Shown here: positions 34,727 through 43,794 of the stretch, piece after piece
Position numbering within the stretch: position 1 is the first letter of the stretch
Layout of the letters: each line of letters begins with the position of its first letter
NCBI RefSeq assembly: GCF_040370365.1
Contig: NZ_BAABWQ010000003.1
Location: 434,001-498,000, forward strand
Source of the DNA: Shimia sp040370365
GTDB lineage: Bacteria; Pseudomonadota; Alphaproteobacteria; Rhodobacterales; Rhodobacteraceae
Reading direction: 5' to 3'
Length of the DNA: 64,000 nucleotides
Notes under the pieces: generated by a model
What the model saw: only the letters and a program-made list of their open reading frames with translations
The model's database searches: none
What the model was told of the DNA's origin: nothing
Position numbers and translations under genes: made by a program

Positions 34727-35344
34727 TCAGAACAAGCCAGCTTCCCGCGCGATGAGGGCAGCCTGCGTCCGATTGCCTGCGCCAATCTTACGGTACAGGT
34801 TCTTCACATGCAATTTGATGGTTGGTTCAGACAAGTTCAGATCCCGCGCAATTTCTTTGTTGGCTTTGCCCTCAGCCAGCCCTTCAAGAACCTGCATCTC
34901 TCGATTTGTCAGTTTTTGCGCAATGGGATGTTGTGCACCAGCCTCAGCCGCCTCACTCATCAAATCTGCTGGAACAAACTGCTCCCCGGCCACCATAAAT
35001 CGGATCGCATTGACCAAAGATTTTGCCGGCAATGTCTTGGGCACAAATCCCGCGGCCCCCACGGCCATCGCTTTCTGCACAACTCCACGAGGCGCTTCAC
35101 CAGAGATCAGCGCCACACGCACACCACTGCGATGCGCCACAACGCGCTTTAGGCCCTCAAGCCCATGCATGCCCGGCATATTGTAATCCAAAAGAACCAG
35201 ATCAAAGCCGCTCTGAGCGTCCAAAGCCGTCAATGCGCCAGCCAAGTCAGACACCGAGACAGTCGATATACCTCCGGCCCCTTCAATAAAGGCAACCAAT
35301 GTGTCTCTCAAAAGATCATGATCATCCGCGATCAGAATTTTCAA
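34727..35344 (-). CDS. LuxR/NarL-type response regulator
   Basis: A 205-residue two-component response regulator. The receiver domain has the acidic pair (ADDHD), the phosphoacceptor in VLLDYNMPGMHG (Asp53 from the chosen start), and LISGEAPR and FVPKT. The C-terminal NarL/LuxR HTH is LTNREMQVLEGLAEGKANKEIARDLNLSEPTIKLHVKNLYRKIG. The TTG at 35344 is chosen because GGAGC lies six bases upstream; a second in-frame TTG lies at 35377. It is divergent from the SUOX-fold protein and the hybrid kinase, the likely phosphate donor. Confidence 0.85.
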   Translation of the reverse strand: MKILIADDHDLLRDTLVAFIEGAGGISTVSVSDLAGALTALDAQSGFDLVLLDYNMPGMHGLEGLKRVVAHRSGVRVALISGEAPRGVVQKAMAVGAAGFVPKTLPAKSLVNAIRFMVAGEQFVPADLMSEAAEAGAQHPIAQKLTNREMQVLEGLAEGKANKEIARDLNLSEPTIKLHVKNLYRKIGAGNRTQAALIAREAGLF

Positions 35345-35540
35345 TTCTATGCTCCGTCGCTGGCCGCCTTTGTGCAACCCACTGCAATGTCAGTCCCGAA
35401 TATCGGCCTCAACAACCTACCGTTTAGTTACGTTTTCGACCGTTTCGGCACAACAGTCTGAAAACGTGTTGAAAAGCCCGAATAGATAAAATCTTATACA
35501 ACTTAACGTAAGGTCATGACAGAAACCTACCCCTTTGTAT

Positions 35541-35556
35541 AGGGTCAGTATACCCT
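35541..35556. repeat. Inverted repeat AGGGT-N6-ACCCT in the divergent regulator region
   Basis: A 5-base inverted repeat lies in the 276-base gap between the response regulator and the SUOX-fold gene, 65 bases before the latter. A perfect GTCATGAC palindrome precedes it at 35513-35520. Candidate binding sites for the LuxR-type regulator; short, hence uncertain. Confidence 0.3.
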
Positions 35557-35620
35557 TGACCACATGCCAAATCCACGCGGTCGCGTTATTAAATTCAGTA
35601 AGCAGATGAGGCAGCACTAA

Positions 35621-36142
35621 ATGCGGAAAAGAATACACGTTATTTTCGCTGTAGCTGTCGGCCTCATGCTACCACTCACGACCGCCCTTCGGGCAAACGA
35701 CGCCATGGAATCTCCTTCCGGAAGCGTCATACTGACCGTGTCGGGCACGATCGACACCACAAATGTCGACGACACGGCTCAGTTCGATTTGGATATGTTG
35801 CGTTCATTTCCGGCAACGTCCTTTTCGACATCGACCATTTGGACTGATGGGGTCCACATGTTCACGGGTGTACCGTTGGCGTCGTTGCTTGATACTTTGG
35901 GGAGTACAGGCAACACGCTGCGGGCCTCGGCCATAAATGACTATGCCATCGAAATCTCAATCGACTCGCTGGAAGATGCGGCGCCTGTTCTGGTGTACGA
36001 GATGAATGGTGAGCCCATGCATCGACGTGACAAAGGCCCGCTTTGGATCGTCTATCCGTATGACTCTGAAGAGAGATTTCGCACCGCGAAGATCTATTCG
36101 CACAGCGTTTGGCAACTCGACAGGATCGAGATCCTAGACTAG
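35621..36142 (+). CDS. Periplasmic molybdopterin-oxidoreductase-fold (SUOX-like) protein lacking cysteine
   Basis: A 173-residue protein with a signal peptide (VIFAVAVGLMLPLTTALRA) and a short version of the oxidoreductase molybdopterin-binding fold: VILTVSGTI, FDLDMLRSFP, TIWTDGVHMFTGVPLASLL, then AINDYAIEISI and GPLWIVYPYD. In catalytic members a cysteine that ligates molybdenum stands just before the segment corresponding to WTDG; here there is no cysteine anywhere in the protein. It is therefore probably a non-catalytic binding or sensing protein. It is followed at 114 bases by a hybrid kinase with a periplasmic domain, its likely partner. Confidence 0.75.
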   Translation: MRKRIHVIFAVAVGLMLPLTTALRANDAMESPSGSVILTVSGTIDTTNVDDTAQFDLDMLRSFPATSFSTSTIWTDGVHMFTGVPLASLLDTLGSTGNTLRASAINDYAIEISIDSLEDAAPVLVYEMNGEPMHRRDKGPLWIVYPYDSEERFRTAKIYSHSVWQLDRIEILD

Positions 36143-36255
36143 TCTCTGCGCATGTCGCACGCATTCTTCAAAATGGCTCTCGGGTTCCGTCCCACCGCTC
36201 TTCAAGACGCCCTGTCTGCCGTTTGTGACCGGCAAGCCGCAACCTCGGCCTAGTC

Positions 36256-38934
36256 ATGCGCCGCGGTACACTCCCGATACTGGACAGAACGCGCGGCAAA
36301 CGAAATGCTCTCAGTCTCACGTTGCCCGACACCACCGGATGGCGGCGCATCCTGAGCTTGATGCTCATTCTCTGTGCGACATTGCTCGCAACGGTCGCCG
36401 CCATCACCACCTATGAGGTCGGCACCAATTTTCGCGACGTTCGCTCTGAGGCATCAGACAATGTCGAATGGTCCTTGGCCCAGGCCGAATTGGAAACCAG
36501 AGATTTCACCGCAGCGCTCGAAGCTGCAATGCTGGACCCAGAAGCAAGCTTGGACCGCCTCCGGTTGCGGTACGATATTTTTTACAGCCGTTTCGTCACA
36601 ATCATGCGGTCCCCGAACTATCAACGCCTGAACACAACCCCAGAGTTTGACGCCGCCCTCCATCGGATTGAGCGATTCGTACTCGGTTCCGAAACCCTGA
36701 TCGATGGTCCAGATGACGCTTTGCGCGCGGCCCTGCCCGATCTCAGAAAGAGATCAGAACACCTACGGAACGACACCCGCACCCTGTCTTTGAAGGGGCT
36801 GACGTTTTTTGCAGAACAGGCTGACCAACGCAGAGACCGTGTCACCAACACCTTTGTACGCCTCACAGCCAGCACAGCTGCATTGATCGCTGCGCTGATC
36901 GCGCTCATCATTCACACCTTCAACATCTATCGGCGCACCCGCCAACGCGGCCATGCCTTGGTGCAGGCCAACGTCCGCATGAACACCATCCTTACAGCGT
37001 CCTTTGATGGGGTGATTGTTGTGGACCGCGCCGCACGCATCTTAGAATTTAATCAGGCCTGCGAAGACATGTTTGATTATCATATTGAGGACGTCCACGG
37101 CAAAAGCTTTCTGGAAATGCTGGCGCCGGCCCACACACGGATGGCGCACGCGGCGGCCATGGAACGTCTGGCGAAACGCGAACAGGGCAACATAGCGGGA
37201 ACCGGACGTATCCGCATGGATGCGATGCGGGCAGATGGCAGTATTTTTCCCGTCGAAGTCGCTGTGGAAATGGCCGAGGAAAACAACCAGACCATCTTCA
37301 TCGGCTTCATTCACGACATCTCTGAGCGGGTCGCAACAGAGCGCGAACTGGTGCAGGCGCGCGACCGTGCTCTGACCGGTGAGAAAGTCAAAGCCGAGTT
37401 TTTGACCGTGATGAGCCATGAAATACGCACACCGCTGAACGGTGTCCTTGGCAATCTAAACCTGCTCAATGACACTGCACTGACATCCACTCAAACACGC
37501 TATGTCCGCAATATGGAAATCTCCGGTCGCGTGTTGATGCGTCATGTTGATACCGTACTCAACATCGCCCGTCATGAGGCGGGCGTCTTAGATGTCTCTC
37601 TGAGCAACGTCGATTTGTCGGTGTTGTTGCAAGAGCTGATCGACAGCCAACTCAGTGCCGCCATCGCACGAGGCACCTCCCTCAGTTGGCGCTGGGAGGG
37701 GGCGCCCCGTGCTTGGGTCCAAACCGACCGCGCCGCCGTTGAGCAAATTCTGTTGAACCTGATTGGCAACGCCATCAAATTCACCGAAGGCGGCACAATC
37801 ATCGTCGAAGCCGAGGCCCTGAAAGACACAGACGAAGAGACGTCGATGATCGAACTGCGCGTGGTCGACACCGGCGTTGGCATCGCGCCTGATCGGATTG
37901 ACCACGTGTTTGACGATTTTGTCACCAATGACTCCACCTTTGGTCGTGTGCCCGGCGGCACCGGCCTTGGCCTTGGGATCGCGCGCCGATTTGCCGAAAA
38001 CATGGGCGGCGGAGTCGGCGTTGAAAGCCTGCATGGGCAAGGTTGTGCGTTTTGGGTACGCCTGCCCATGGCTCCCGGAACACGCACACTACACAGCACC
38101 ACACCACGCCGCGCTGCCCCGGTGCCGCCGATGCATATTCTTCTGGTAGAAGACAACCCCATCAACATCGAACTCGCGCAGGACATGCTCACCCGTGAAA
38201 ACCACAGTGTGATCTGCGCCACGGATGGCGAACAGGCAGTACAGGCCGCTGAAAGGGCGACATTTGATGTGATCTTGATGGACATTGCGATGCCCGTGAT
38301 GAACGGACAGCAGGCAACACTTGCCATTCGCGCAGGCGACGGCCCCAATCAGAACACACCGATCGTTGCGATCTCCGCCAACATCTTGCCTGACGAACGC
38401 AAACGCCTGATCGCGGCGGGGATGAACGGGTTTCTGGGCAAGCCGCTCAATCGATCAGAGCTTGAAGCGCAATTGCGCCAAATTGCGCAAAACAGCATCT
38501 CAGCAGTGACGCTCACAAGCGACACGCCCGCCGCCCAAACACAGGCGCGCGACACCGACCAGCTTTTGGACACCGCCGCAATCCGTGGCAACCGCGCCGG
38601 GCTCCCCGAAGACACGTACCACCGCCTGTTGGCGCGCTTTCTGGTAGAGGGCGACGCGCTCAACGCCGCCATCACCGCGCCTTACCGGCAATCCCGGCAC
38701 GTTGCGAAACTCTGTCATGATCTTGCCAGTGCCTCTGCCATTTTTGGCGCACGCGCGTTGCACACAGCCTTGGTGGAAGCGGACACCGCTGCCAAACAAA
38801 GAGACATCGCAAAGTTTGAGCAATGCCTCGTCACCTTGCCCCCTCTTTGGCGCAAGACCCGCGCCGCACTGGAAACAGAGCTGCCCAGTGATGTCGCACA
38901 AAAGGGGTTAAGCCATCTGCGCCCCAAGCATTGA
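36256..38934 (+). CDS. Hybrid histidine kinase with PAS, receiver and Hpt domains
   Basis: An 892-residue membrane kinase. TM1 lies near residues 31-52 and TM2 near 203-223, enclosing a roughly 150-residue helical periplasmic sensor. Then come a PAS domain (about 235-355), HisKA with FLTVMSHEIRTPLNG (His388), an ATPase domain with LLNLIGNAIKFTEGG, VDTGVGIAPD and GGTGLGLGIARRFA, a receiver with VILMDIAMPVMNG (Asp676), and a C-terminal Hpt with CHDLASASAIFGA (His821). The Hpt lacks the lysine of the usual HxLKG. The full His-Asp-His relay suggests transfer to a separate regulator, most simply the divergent LuxR-type protein at 34727. Confidence 0.9.
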   Translation: MRRGTLPILDRTRGKRNALSLTLPDTTGWRRILSLMLILCATLLATVAAITTYEVGTNFRDVRSEASDNVEWSLAQAELETRDFTAALEAAMLDPEASLDRLRLRYDIFYSRFVTIMRSPNYQRLNTTPEFDAALHRIERFVLGSETLIDGPDDALRAALPDLRKRSEHLRNDTRTLSLKGLTFFAEQADQRRDRVTNTFVRLTASTAALIAALIALIIHTFNIYRRTRQRGHALVQANVRMNTILTASFDGVIVVDRAARILEFNQACEDMFDYHIEDVHGKSFLEMLAPAHTRMAHAAAMERLAKREQGNIAGTGRIRMDAMRADGSIFPVEVAVEMAEENNQTIFIGFIHDISERVATERELVQARDRALTGEKVKAEFLTVMSHEIRTPLNGVLGNLNLLNDTALTSTQTRYVRNMEISGRVLMRHVDTVLNIARHEAGVLDVSLSNVDLSVLLQELIDSQLSAAIARGTSLSWRWEGAPRAWVQTDRAAVEQILLNLIGNAIKFTEGGTIIVEAEALKDTDEETSMIELRVVDTGVGIAPDRIDHVFDDFVTNDSTFGRVPGGTGLGLGIARRFAENMGGGVGVESLHGQGCAFWVRLPMAPGTRTLHSTTPRRAAPVPPMHILLVEDNPINIELAQDMLTRENHSVICATDGEQAVQAAERATFDVILMDIAMPVMNGQQATLAIRAGDGPNQNTPIVAISANILPDERKRLIAAGMNGFLGKPLNRSELEAQLRQIAQNSISAVTLTSDTPAAQTQARDTDQLLDTAAIRGNRAGLPEDTYHRLLARFLVEGDALNAAITAPYRQSRHVAKLCHDLASASAIFGARALHTALVEADTAAKQRDIAKFEQCLVTLPPLWRKTRAALETELPSDVAQKGLSHLRPKH

Positions 38935-39157
38935 GCAAGACCTTAACTGAACCCGCAAATGTTTGATGTGAACTGCACAGAAATCATCGGCCTTCAGCAC
39001 ATCATTGCGTTCAGATCGCCCAGCCCCATCCCTCCTTCAAGCAAACGTTGCGTCACTCCCATGTCCTTAAAGGGTAACTTGGGAGAATATTGAATTTGCG
39101 AGATGCGCCAAACAATCTGATACTTTAGCGTGGATCTCGGAGCGGGGAGGACGACCA

Positions 39158-40342
39158 ATGAGACACGACACAATTGTTGCCGGTGTCGGCATGATCAAAT
39201 TTGCCAAGCCGGGTGCATCAGACAGCTATGATCAAATGGGGGCCGCTGCGGTACGTGCTGCCCTGAAAGACGCCGGTCTCAACTACGATGATATACAACA
39301 GGCCTATGCAGGCTACGTCTATGGTGACAGCACTTGCGGACAAAAGGCGCTGTATCACGTCGGCATGTCCGGCATCCCAATCATCAATGTGAACAACAAT
39401 TGCTCCACGGGCTCGACCGCGCTGTATATGGCACGTCAAGCCATCGAAAGTGGCATCGCCGATTGTGTGCTTGCGGTCGGGTTTGAGCAAATGCAACCCG
39501 GCGCGCTCACCTCTCACTGGACCGACAGACCCACACCATTTGATGACTTTGACGCCGCCTGCGACACGCTTGTGGGACACGCCGAGGTGCCCCTTGCGCT
39601 GCGCTACTTCGGCGGGGCTGGCAAATCTCATATGGAAAAATATGGGACCGAACTCAAAGACTTCGCCAAAATTCGCGCCAAAGCCTCTCGTCATGCTTCG
39701 CGCAATCCACTGGCGCTCTTTGCGCAAGAGCTGACCGAGGATCAAGTCCTGGCCGCTCCGGTCATGTGGGACGGTGTGATGACCCGCCTGATGGCCTGCC
39801 CACCAACCTGTGGCGGTGCTGCTGCAATCCTCTGTTCCAGAAGCTTCGCCACCAAACATGGCCTCGACACAACGGTGCAGATCAAAGCCCAAGCCATGAC
39901 CACCGACTACGCCTCTACCTTTGAGAGCCGCGATATGATGCAGGTTGTCGGTTACGACATGACCGCCGCCGCCGCTCAGCAAGTTCAGGAAACCTCCGGC
40001 ATCGCCATCGCAGATGTCGATGTGGTCGAGCTGCACGACTGTTTCGCGCACAACGAGCTGATCACCTATGAAGGTCTTGGTCTCACTCCGGAAGGGACTG
40101 CACAGAAATTCATTGCTGATGGCAACAACACCTATGGCGGCACCTTTGTGACCAACCCCTCTGGCGGCCTGCTATCCAAGGGCCATCCCCTGGGCGCCAC
40201 TGGATTGGCACAATGTTACGAGTTGACCCATCAGCTGCGCGGCACCGCAGAGGCCCGTCAGGTTGACGGTGCACGCACCGCGTTGCAGCACAACCTTGGC
40301 CTTGGTGGTGCCTGCGTCGTAACGCTGTATCAGGCGGCGTAA
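39158..40342 (+). CDS. SCP-x-type thiolase (lipid-transfer protein/acetyl-CoA acetyltransferase)
   Basis: A 394-residue thiolase-superfamily protein. The nucleophilic cysteine lies in NNNCSTGSTALYMARQ, the catalytic histidine in ELHDCFAHNE, and the GHPLGATG motif near the C-terminus. The overall pattern is that of SCP-x thiolases that cleave branched or steroid-like beta-keto acyl-CoAs, not of short-chain AtoB. It opens a five-gene plus-strand operon; GGAGCGGGGAGGACGACC gives a strong ribosome-binding site. No DUF35 partner gene is next to it. Confidence 0.85.
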   Translation: MRHDTIVAGVGMIKFAKPGASDSYDQMGAAAVRAALKDAGLNYDDIQQAYAGYVYGDSTCGQKALYHVGMSGIPIINVNNNCSTGSTALYMARQAIESGIADCVLAVGFEQMQPGALTSHWTDRPTPFDDFDAACDTLVGHAEVPLALRYFGGAGKSHMEKYGTELKDFAKIRAKASRHASRNPLALFAQELTEDQVLAAPVMWDGVMTRLMACPPTCGGAAAILCSRSFATKHGLDTTVQIKAQAMTTDYASTFESRDMMQVVGYDMTAAAAQQVQETSGIAIADVDVVELHDCFAHNELITYEGLGLTPEGTAQKFIADGNNTYGGTFVTNPSGGLLSKGHPLGATGLAQCYELTHQLRGTAEARQVDGARTALQHNLGLGGACVVTLYQAA

Positions 40343-40347
40343 TCGAC

Positions 40348-40815
40348 ATGGGTATTTTTGACCGCACAACCAAAGGCCACGTGACCCCAGCTGTCGCCGT
40401 CACGTTGGAACATGGCGCACTGGCGTTTTTTGCCGAAACCATTGGCGAAAGTGACCCGATCTACTTTGACACACAGGCCGCAGTGGCGGCAGGTCATCCC
40501 GACATCCTTGCACCAGCCACCTATGCCGTGGCGATTGGCGCCTTTGCAGGCCAGCAGGCTTTGCGCCAAGGCCTGCCCGACATCATAGATCTGATCAAAG
40601 CGGATCTGCGGGTCCTGCTGCATGGCACTGAGGCCTACACCTACCACGGCCCGATGTTTGCCGGGGACACCGTGCTGGTCGAGAACGAGATCACCGATTT
40701 CACCGATGCCAAAGGCGGCAAACTGGAAATCGCCCATGTCACCACCCGCATCAGCCACGCAGAACGCGGCCCGCGCGTCACCGCCACGCGTGCCATGATC
40801 CATCGTCTGGGCTAG
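40348..40815 (+). CDS. MaoC-like hydratase, N-terminal half type (FAS1-like dehydratase domain)
   Basis: A 155-residue single hot-dog-fold protein. VAVTLEHGALAFFAETIGESDPIYFD and DILAPATYAVAIGAF match the N-terminal MaoC-dehydratase domain, which usually lacks the catalytic Asp/His. It is followed 12 bases later by the catalytic half. Two-subunit enoyl-CoA hydratases of this kind (ChsH1/ChsH2-like) act in breakdown of bulky acyl-CoAs. Confidence 0.82.
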   Translation: MGIFDRTTKGHVTPAVAVTLEHGALAFFAETIGESDPIYFDTQAAVAAGHPDILAPATYAVAIGAFAGQQALRQGLPDIIDLIKADLRVLLHGTEAYTYHGPMFAGDTVLVENEITDFTDAKGGKLEIAHVTTRISHAERGPRVTATRAMIHRLG

Positions 40816-40827
40816 GGGAGAGAAACT

Positions 40828-41247
40828 TTGACTGTGACACCCCAAACAGCCGACATCGGCGACACGCTTCCCCCGCTCACTTTCGGGCCAATCACACGCA
40901 GCACACTTGCGCTCTATGCCGGGGCCTCCGGCGATCACAACCCGATCCACATCGACATCGATTTTGCCCATCAGGCGGGGATGGACGATGTCTTTGCCCA
41001 TGGCATGCTGTCCATGGCGCAACTTGGGCGTGTTGCGGTCAACTGGGCGGGCCAATCTCGCCTACAAAGCTTGTCGTGCCGTTTCACCGCCATCACCCCG
41101 GTGGGCGCCACCCTCACCTGCACCGGCGCAGTGATTGATCGTGTGGAGGACAAAGGCCAAATCACGCTTACCGTGAAACTCGCCGCCCACATCGACGATG
41201 GCACCCAAACCCTGCGCGGCGAAGCCCAAATCTGCGGCACGCCCTAA
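40828..41247 (+). CDS. MaoC-like enoyl-CoA hydratase, catalytic half
   Basis: A 139-residue hot-dog hydratase. YAGASGDHNPIHIDIDFAHQAGMDDVFAHGMLSMAQL contains the R-hydratase motif with the catalytic Asp and His (GDHNPIH). Start is a TTG at 40828 after GGGGAGAG, or a GTG two codons later. Together with the preceding gene it should form a heteromeric hydratase. Confidence 0.85.
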   Translation: MTVTPQTADIGDTLPPLTFGPITRSTLALYAGASGDHNPIHIDIDFAHQAGMDDVFAHGMLSMAQLGRVAVNWAGQSRLQSLSCRFTAITPVGATLTCTGAVIDRVEDKGQITLTVKLAAHIDDGTQTLRGEAQICGTP

Positions 41248-41254
41248 CTCCTTT

Positions 41255-41298
41255 GCCCCGGCATCGCCGGGGCGCGCCCGACCCTCCCCACGGGAGGG
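41255..41298. repeat. Two tandem GC-rich hairpins inside the acyl-CoA operon
   Basis: GCCCCGGC-ATC-GCCGGGGC (41255-41273) and CCCTCCC-CAC-GGGAGGG (41282-41298). Neither is followed by a T-run, so partial attenuation or mRNA stabilisation before the dehydrogenase gene is more likely than termination. Confidence 0.6.
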
Positions 41299-41355
41299 CG
41301 CTTCGCACCCACCCAGGGTCGCCCGCGCCCCTCGTGTCTGACAAGGAACAGCCAA

Positions 41356-42504
41356 ATGCCCAATCACATGTGGATGACCGAAGACCACACCGCCTTCTCC
41401 GACACCGTCAAACGCTTCTTTGATGAAGAGGTCACCCCCAACAAAGACGCTTGGACCGAGGCGGGTGTTATCCCCAAATCGCTGTGGCAAAAGGCCGGTG
41501 CACTTGGCATTCTTGGTGCCACTTTCCCCGAAGAACACGGCGGCCTCGGTCTGTCGCGCCACTTTGATGCGGTGACATTTCTAGAGCAAACCAAAGCGGG
41601 CGACAGCGGCTGGGGCGTCTCGGTGCACAACATCGCTGCGCATTACATCACGTCCTTTGGCACCGAAGAACAAAAAGCCCGTTGGCTGCCGGATCTGGCG
41701 ACAGGCGATAAAATCGCCGCGATCGCCATGACCGAACCCGGCACCGGCTCTGACCTGCAAGCGGTCAAGACCACGGCCATCCGCAATGGCAACGAATATC
41801 TCATCAATGGCTCAAAAACCTTCATCACCAACGGCGCCACCGCCGATCTCATTGTGCTGGTCGCCAAAACCGACCCCACGGCCAAAGGCCGCGGTGTGTC
41901 GCTGATCGTGGTGGACACCAAAGACCTCGAAGGCTTCGCTGTGGGCCGCCGACTCAAGAAAATGGGTATGAAGCGCAACGACACCGCTGAGCTCTCCTTC
42001 ACCGATGTGCGTGTGCCGCTCACCAACCTGATTGGCACAGAAGAAGGCCAAGGTTTCATTCAACTGATGCAGCAACTGCCGTGGGAGCGTTTGATCCTTG
42101 GCTACATGGCCCTTGGTGCATCGCAATGCGCGCTGGAGCACACGTTGGCTTATGTGAAAGAGCGCAAAGCCTTTGGTCAAAGGGTGATGGATTTCCAAAA
42201 CACCCGCTTCAAGCTGGCCGAATGCGCCACCAAAATTGAACTGCTCGCGGCGTTTTGTGATCAATGTTTGGCCGAACTCGACGCCGGTCAGCTCACCGCA
42301 GAGAAAGCCGCCATGGCCAAATGGTGGGGCACCCAAACCCAATGCGAAATTGTCGACGAATGTCTGCAGCTGCACGGCGGCTATGGCTACATGTCCGAAT
42401 ATCCCATCAGCGAGCTCTACACCGATGCACGTGTGCAAAAAATCTACGGCGGCACCAATGAAATCATGAAAGAAGTGATTGCCCGGTCCTTGGACATCGA
42501 CTGA
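41356..42504 (+). CDS. Acyl-CoA dehydrogenase
   Basis: FAD-dependent alpha,beta-dehydrogenation of an acyl-CoA, 382 residues. IAMTEPGTGSDLQAVKTTA for FAD and substrate binding, LFFD-like SFTDVRVP, RKAFGQRVMDFQNTRFKLAE, and the C-terminal QLHGGYGYMSEYPISELYTDARVQKIYGGTNEIMKEVIAR are diagnostic. The catalytic base would be the glutamate of YGGTNEIMKE. Provides the first oxidation step for the neighbouring hydratase and thiolase. Confidence 0.92.
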   Translation: MPNHMWMTEDHTAFSDTVKRFFDEEVTPNKDAWTEAGVIPKSLWQKAGALGILGATFPEEHGGLGLSRHFDAVTFLEQTKAGDSGWGVSVHNIAAHYITSFGTEEQKARWLPDLATGDKIAAIAMTEPGTGSDLQAVKTTAIRNGNEYLINGSKTFITNGATADLIVLVAKTDPTAKGRGVSLIVVDTKDLEGFAVGRRLKKMGMKRNDTAELSFTDVRVPLTNLIGTEEGQGFIQLMQQLPWERLILGYMALGASQCALEHTLAYVKERKAFGQRVMDFQNTRFKLAECATKIELLAAFCDQCLAELDAGQLTAEKAAMAKWWGTQTQCEIVDECLQLHGGYGYMSEYPISELYTDARVQKIYGGTNEIMKEVIARSLDID

Positions 42505-42612
42505 TGGGGCACGACAACAGACAAAGCGCGCGCGTGTTGGGCAAGCAACAATGGCCTTTCGCACTTAGCCCGCCACGCCCCGTTGGCGTCTGATCAGAAT
42601 ATGGAGAAAACC

Positions 42613-43716
42613 ATGCTGCACGGCACACGCGTTATCGAAATCGAAGGCCTCGGCCCCGGCCCTTTCGCCGCCATGCATTTGGCCGACCTTGGTGCAGATG
42701 TCATCACCATCCACCGCAAAGGCGGCAGCAGCATCACCGCCGACCAAAGCGTGCTGGATCGTGGCAAACGCTCCATTGCACTTGACCTCAAAGACCCCGC
42801 CGATCTGGACACCGCGAAACAACTCATCGCCACGGCCGACGCATTGATCGAAGGCTTCCGCCCCGGTGTGATGGAACGCCTCGGACTTGGGCCCGCCGAG
42901 TGTCACGCTGAGAACCCGACGTTGGTCTATGGCCGCATGACGGGCTGGGGCCAATCTGGTCCGCGTGCCGACACGGCCGGGCATGATCTCAACTACATCG
43001 CCCAATCTGGCGCACTTTGGTACGCCTCTGAGCCCGGCTCCCCCCCGATCAGCCCGGCCACGCTGGTCGGAGACATCGGCGGTGGCGCGCTGTATCTCGT
43101 CATCGGCATTCTGTCGGGCATCCTCAACGCCCGTGCCACGGGACATGGCACCGTGGTCGACGCCGCCATCGTCGACGGTTCCGCCCATATGATGGCGCTG
43201 TTGATGGCGCTGCGCCAAGCCGGCGGCCTCTCGATGGAGCGCGGCCACAGCCTGCTGGATGGCCCCCATTGGTCACGAAGCTACGCCTGCGCTGATGGCG
43301 GGTTTGTTTCCGTGCAATGTCTGGAGCCTCAATTCTATGCAAGTTTCCTTGCAAAGCTGAACTTCTCCGATGACCCCGAATTTGCCAAACAACATGACCG
43401 CGCACTTTGGCCCAAACTCACCACCCGCCTCGCCGATCTGTTTCTCTCAGAGCCGCGCCAGCATTGGGATGATCTTTTCTCTGGCTCAGATGCCTGCGTC
43501 GCGGTTGTGCTTTCGCCCGAAGAAAGTGCGCAGTCCCCGCATATGTCCGCACGCCATGTCTGGCATCACACAAATGGCCATCTGCAACCCGCCCCCGCAC
43601 CACGCTTTGAGGGACAGACGGCATCCATCAACCCCGCTCCCAAACGCGGACAGCACACCAAAGAGATTTTGGCCGAGCTTACGCAAAAATCGGCCCTGCA
43701 ACGCGCGGTCCCTTAA
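42613..43716 (+). CDS. CaiB/BaiF family CoA transferase (alpha-methylacyl-CoA racemase-like)
   Basis: A 367-residue family III CoA transferase or racemase. RVIEIEGLGPGPFAAMHLADLGADVITIHR, KRSIALDLKDPAD, GRMTGWGQSGPRADTAGHDLNYIAQSG with the His-Asp racemase pair, and the C-terminal HTKEILAEL fit alpha-methylacyl-CoA racemase (AMACR). ATG 42613 is chosen because GGAG lies seven bases before it; a longer frame starts at 42583. AMACR activity would fit the operon, since methyl-branched or steroid-like acyl chains need epimerisation before beta-oxidation. Confidence 0.87.
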   Translation: MLHGTRVIEIEGLGPGPFAAMHLADLGADVITIHRKGGSSITADQSVLDRGKRSIALDLKDPADLDTAKQLIATADALIEGFRPGVMERLGLGPAECHAENPTLVYGRMTGWGQSGPRADTAGHDLNYIAQSGALWYASEPGSPPISPATLVGDIGGGALYLVIGILSGILNARATGHGTVVDAAIVDGSAHMMALLMALRQAGGLSMERGHSLLDGPHWSRSYACADGGFVSVQCLEPQFYASFLAKLNFSDDPEFAKQHDRALWPKLTTRLADLFLSEPRQHWDDLFSGSDACVAVVLSPEESAQSPHMSARHVWHHTNGHLQPAPAPRFEGQTASINPAPKRGQHTKEILAELTQKSALQRAVP

Positions 43717-43747
43717 CGCAAAAGAGGCGCGCCGCAGGCGCACCTCT
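43717..43747 (-). terminator. Terminator of hemE
   Basis: On the minus strand AGAGGUGCGCC-UGC-GGCGCGCCUCU (one G-U pair) followed by TTTGCG, 48 bases after the hemE stop. It can also stop the convergent CoA-transferase transcript, with one mismatch. Confidence 0.8.
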
Positions 43748-43794
43748 GTGAAACAGTCGCAATACCGACGCGATACCAACGTTCGAAATCGTGG

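Noticed and set aside
38935..39157. 22-codon minus-strand frame (starts MGVTQRLLEG) upstream of the thiolase gene
   Set aside because: Very short, no recognisable family and no supporting context; likely chance.
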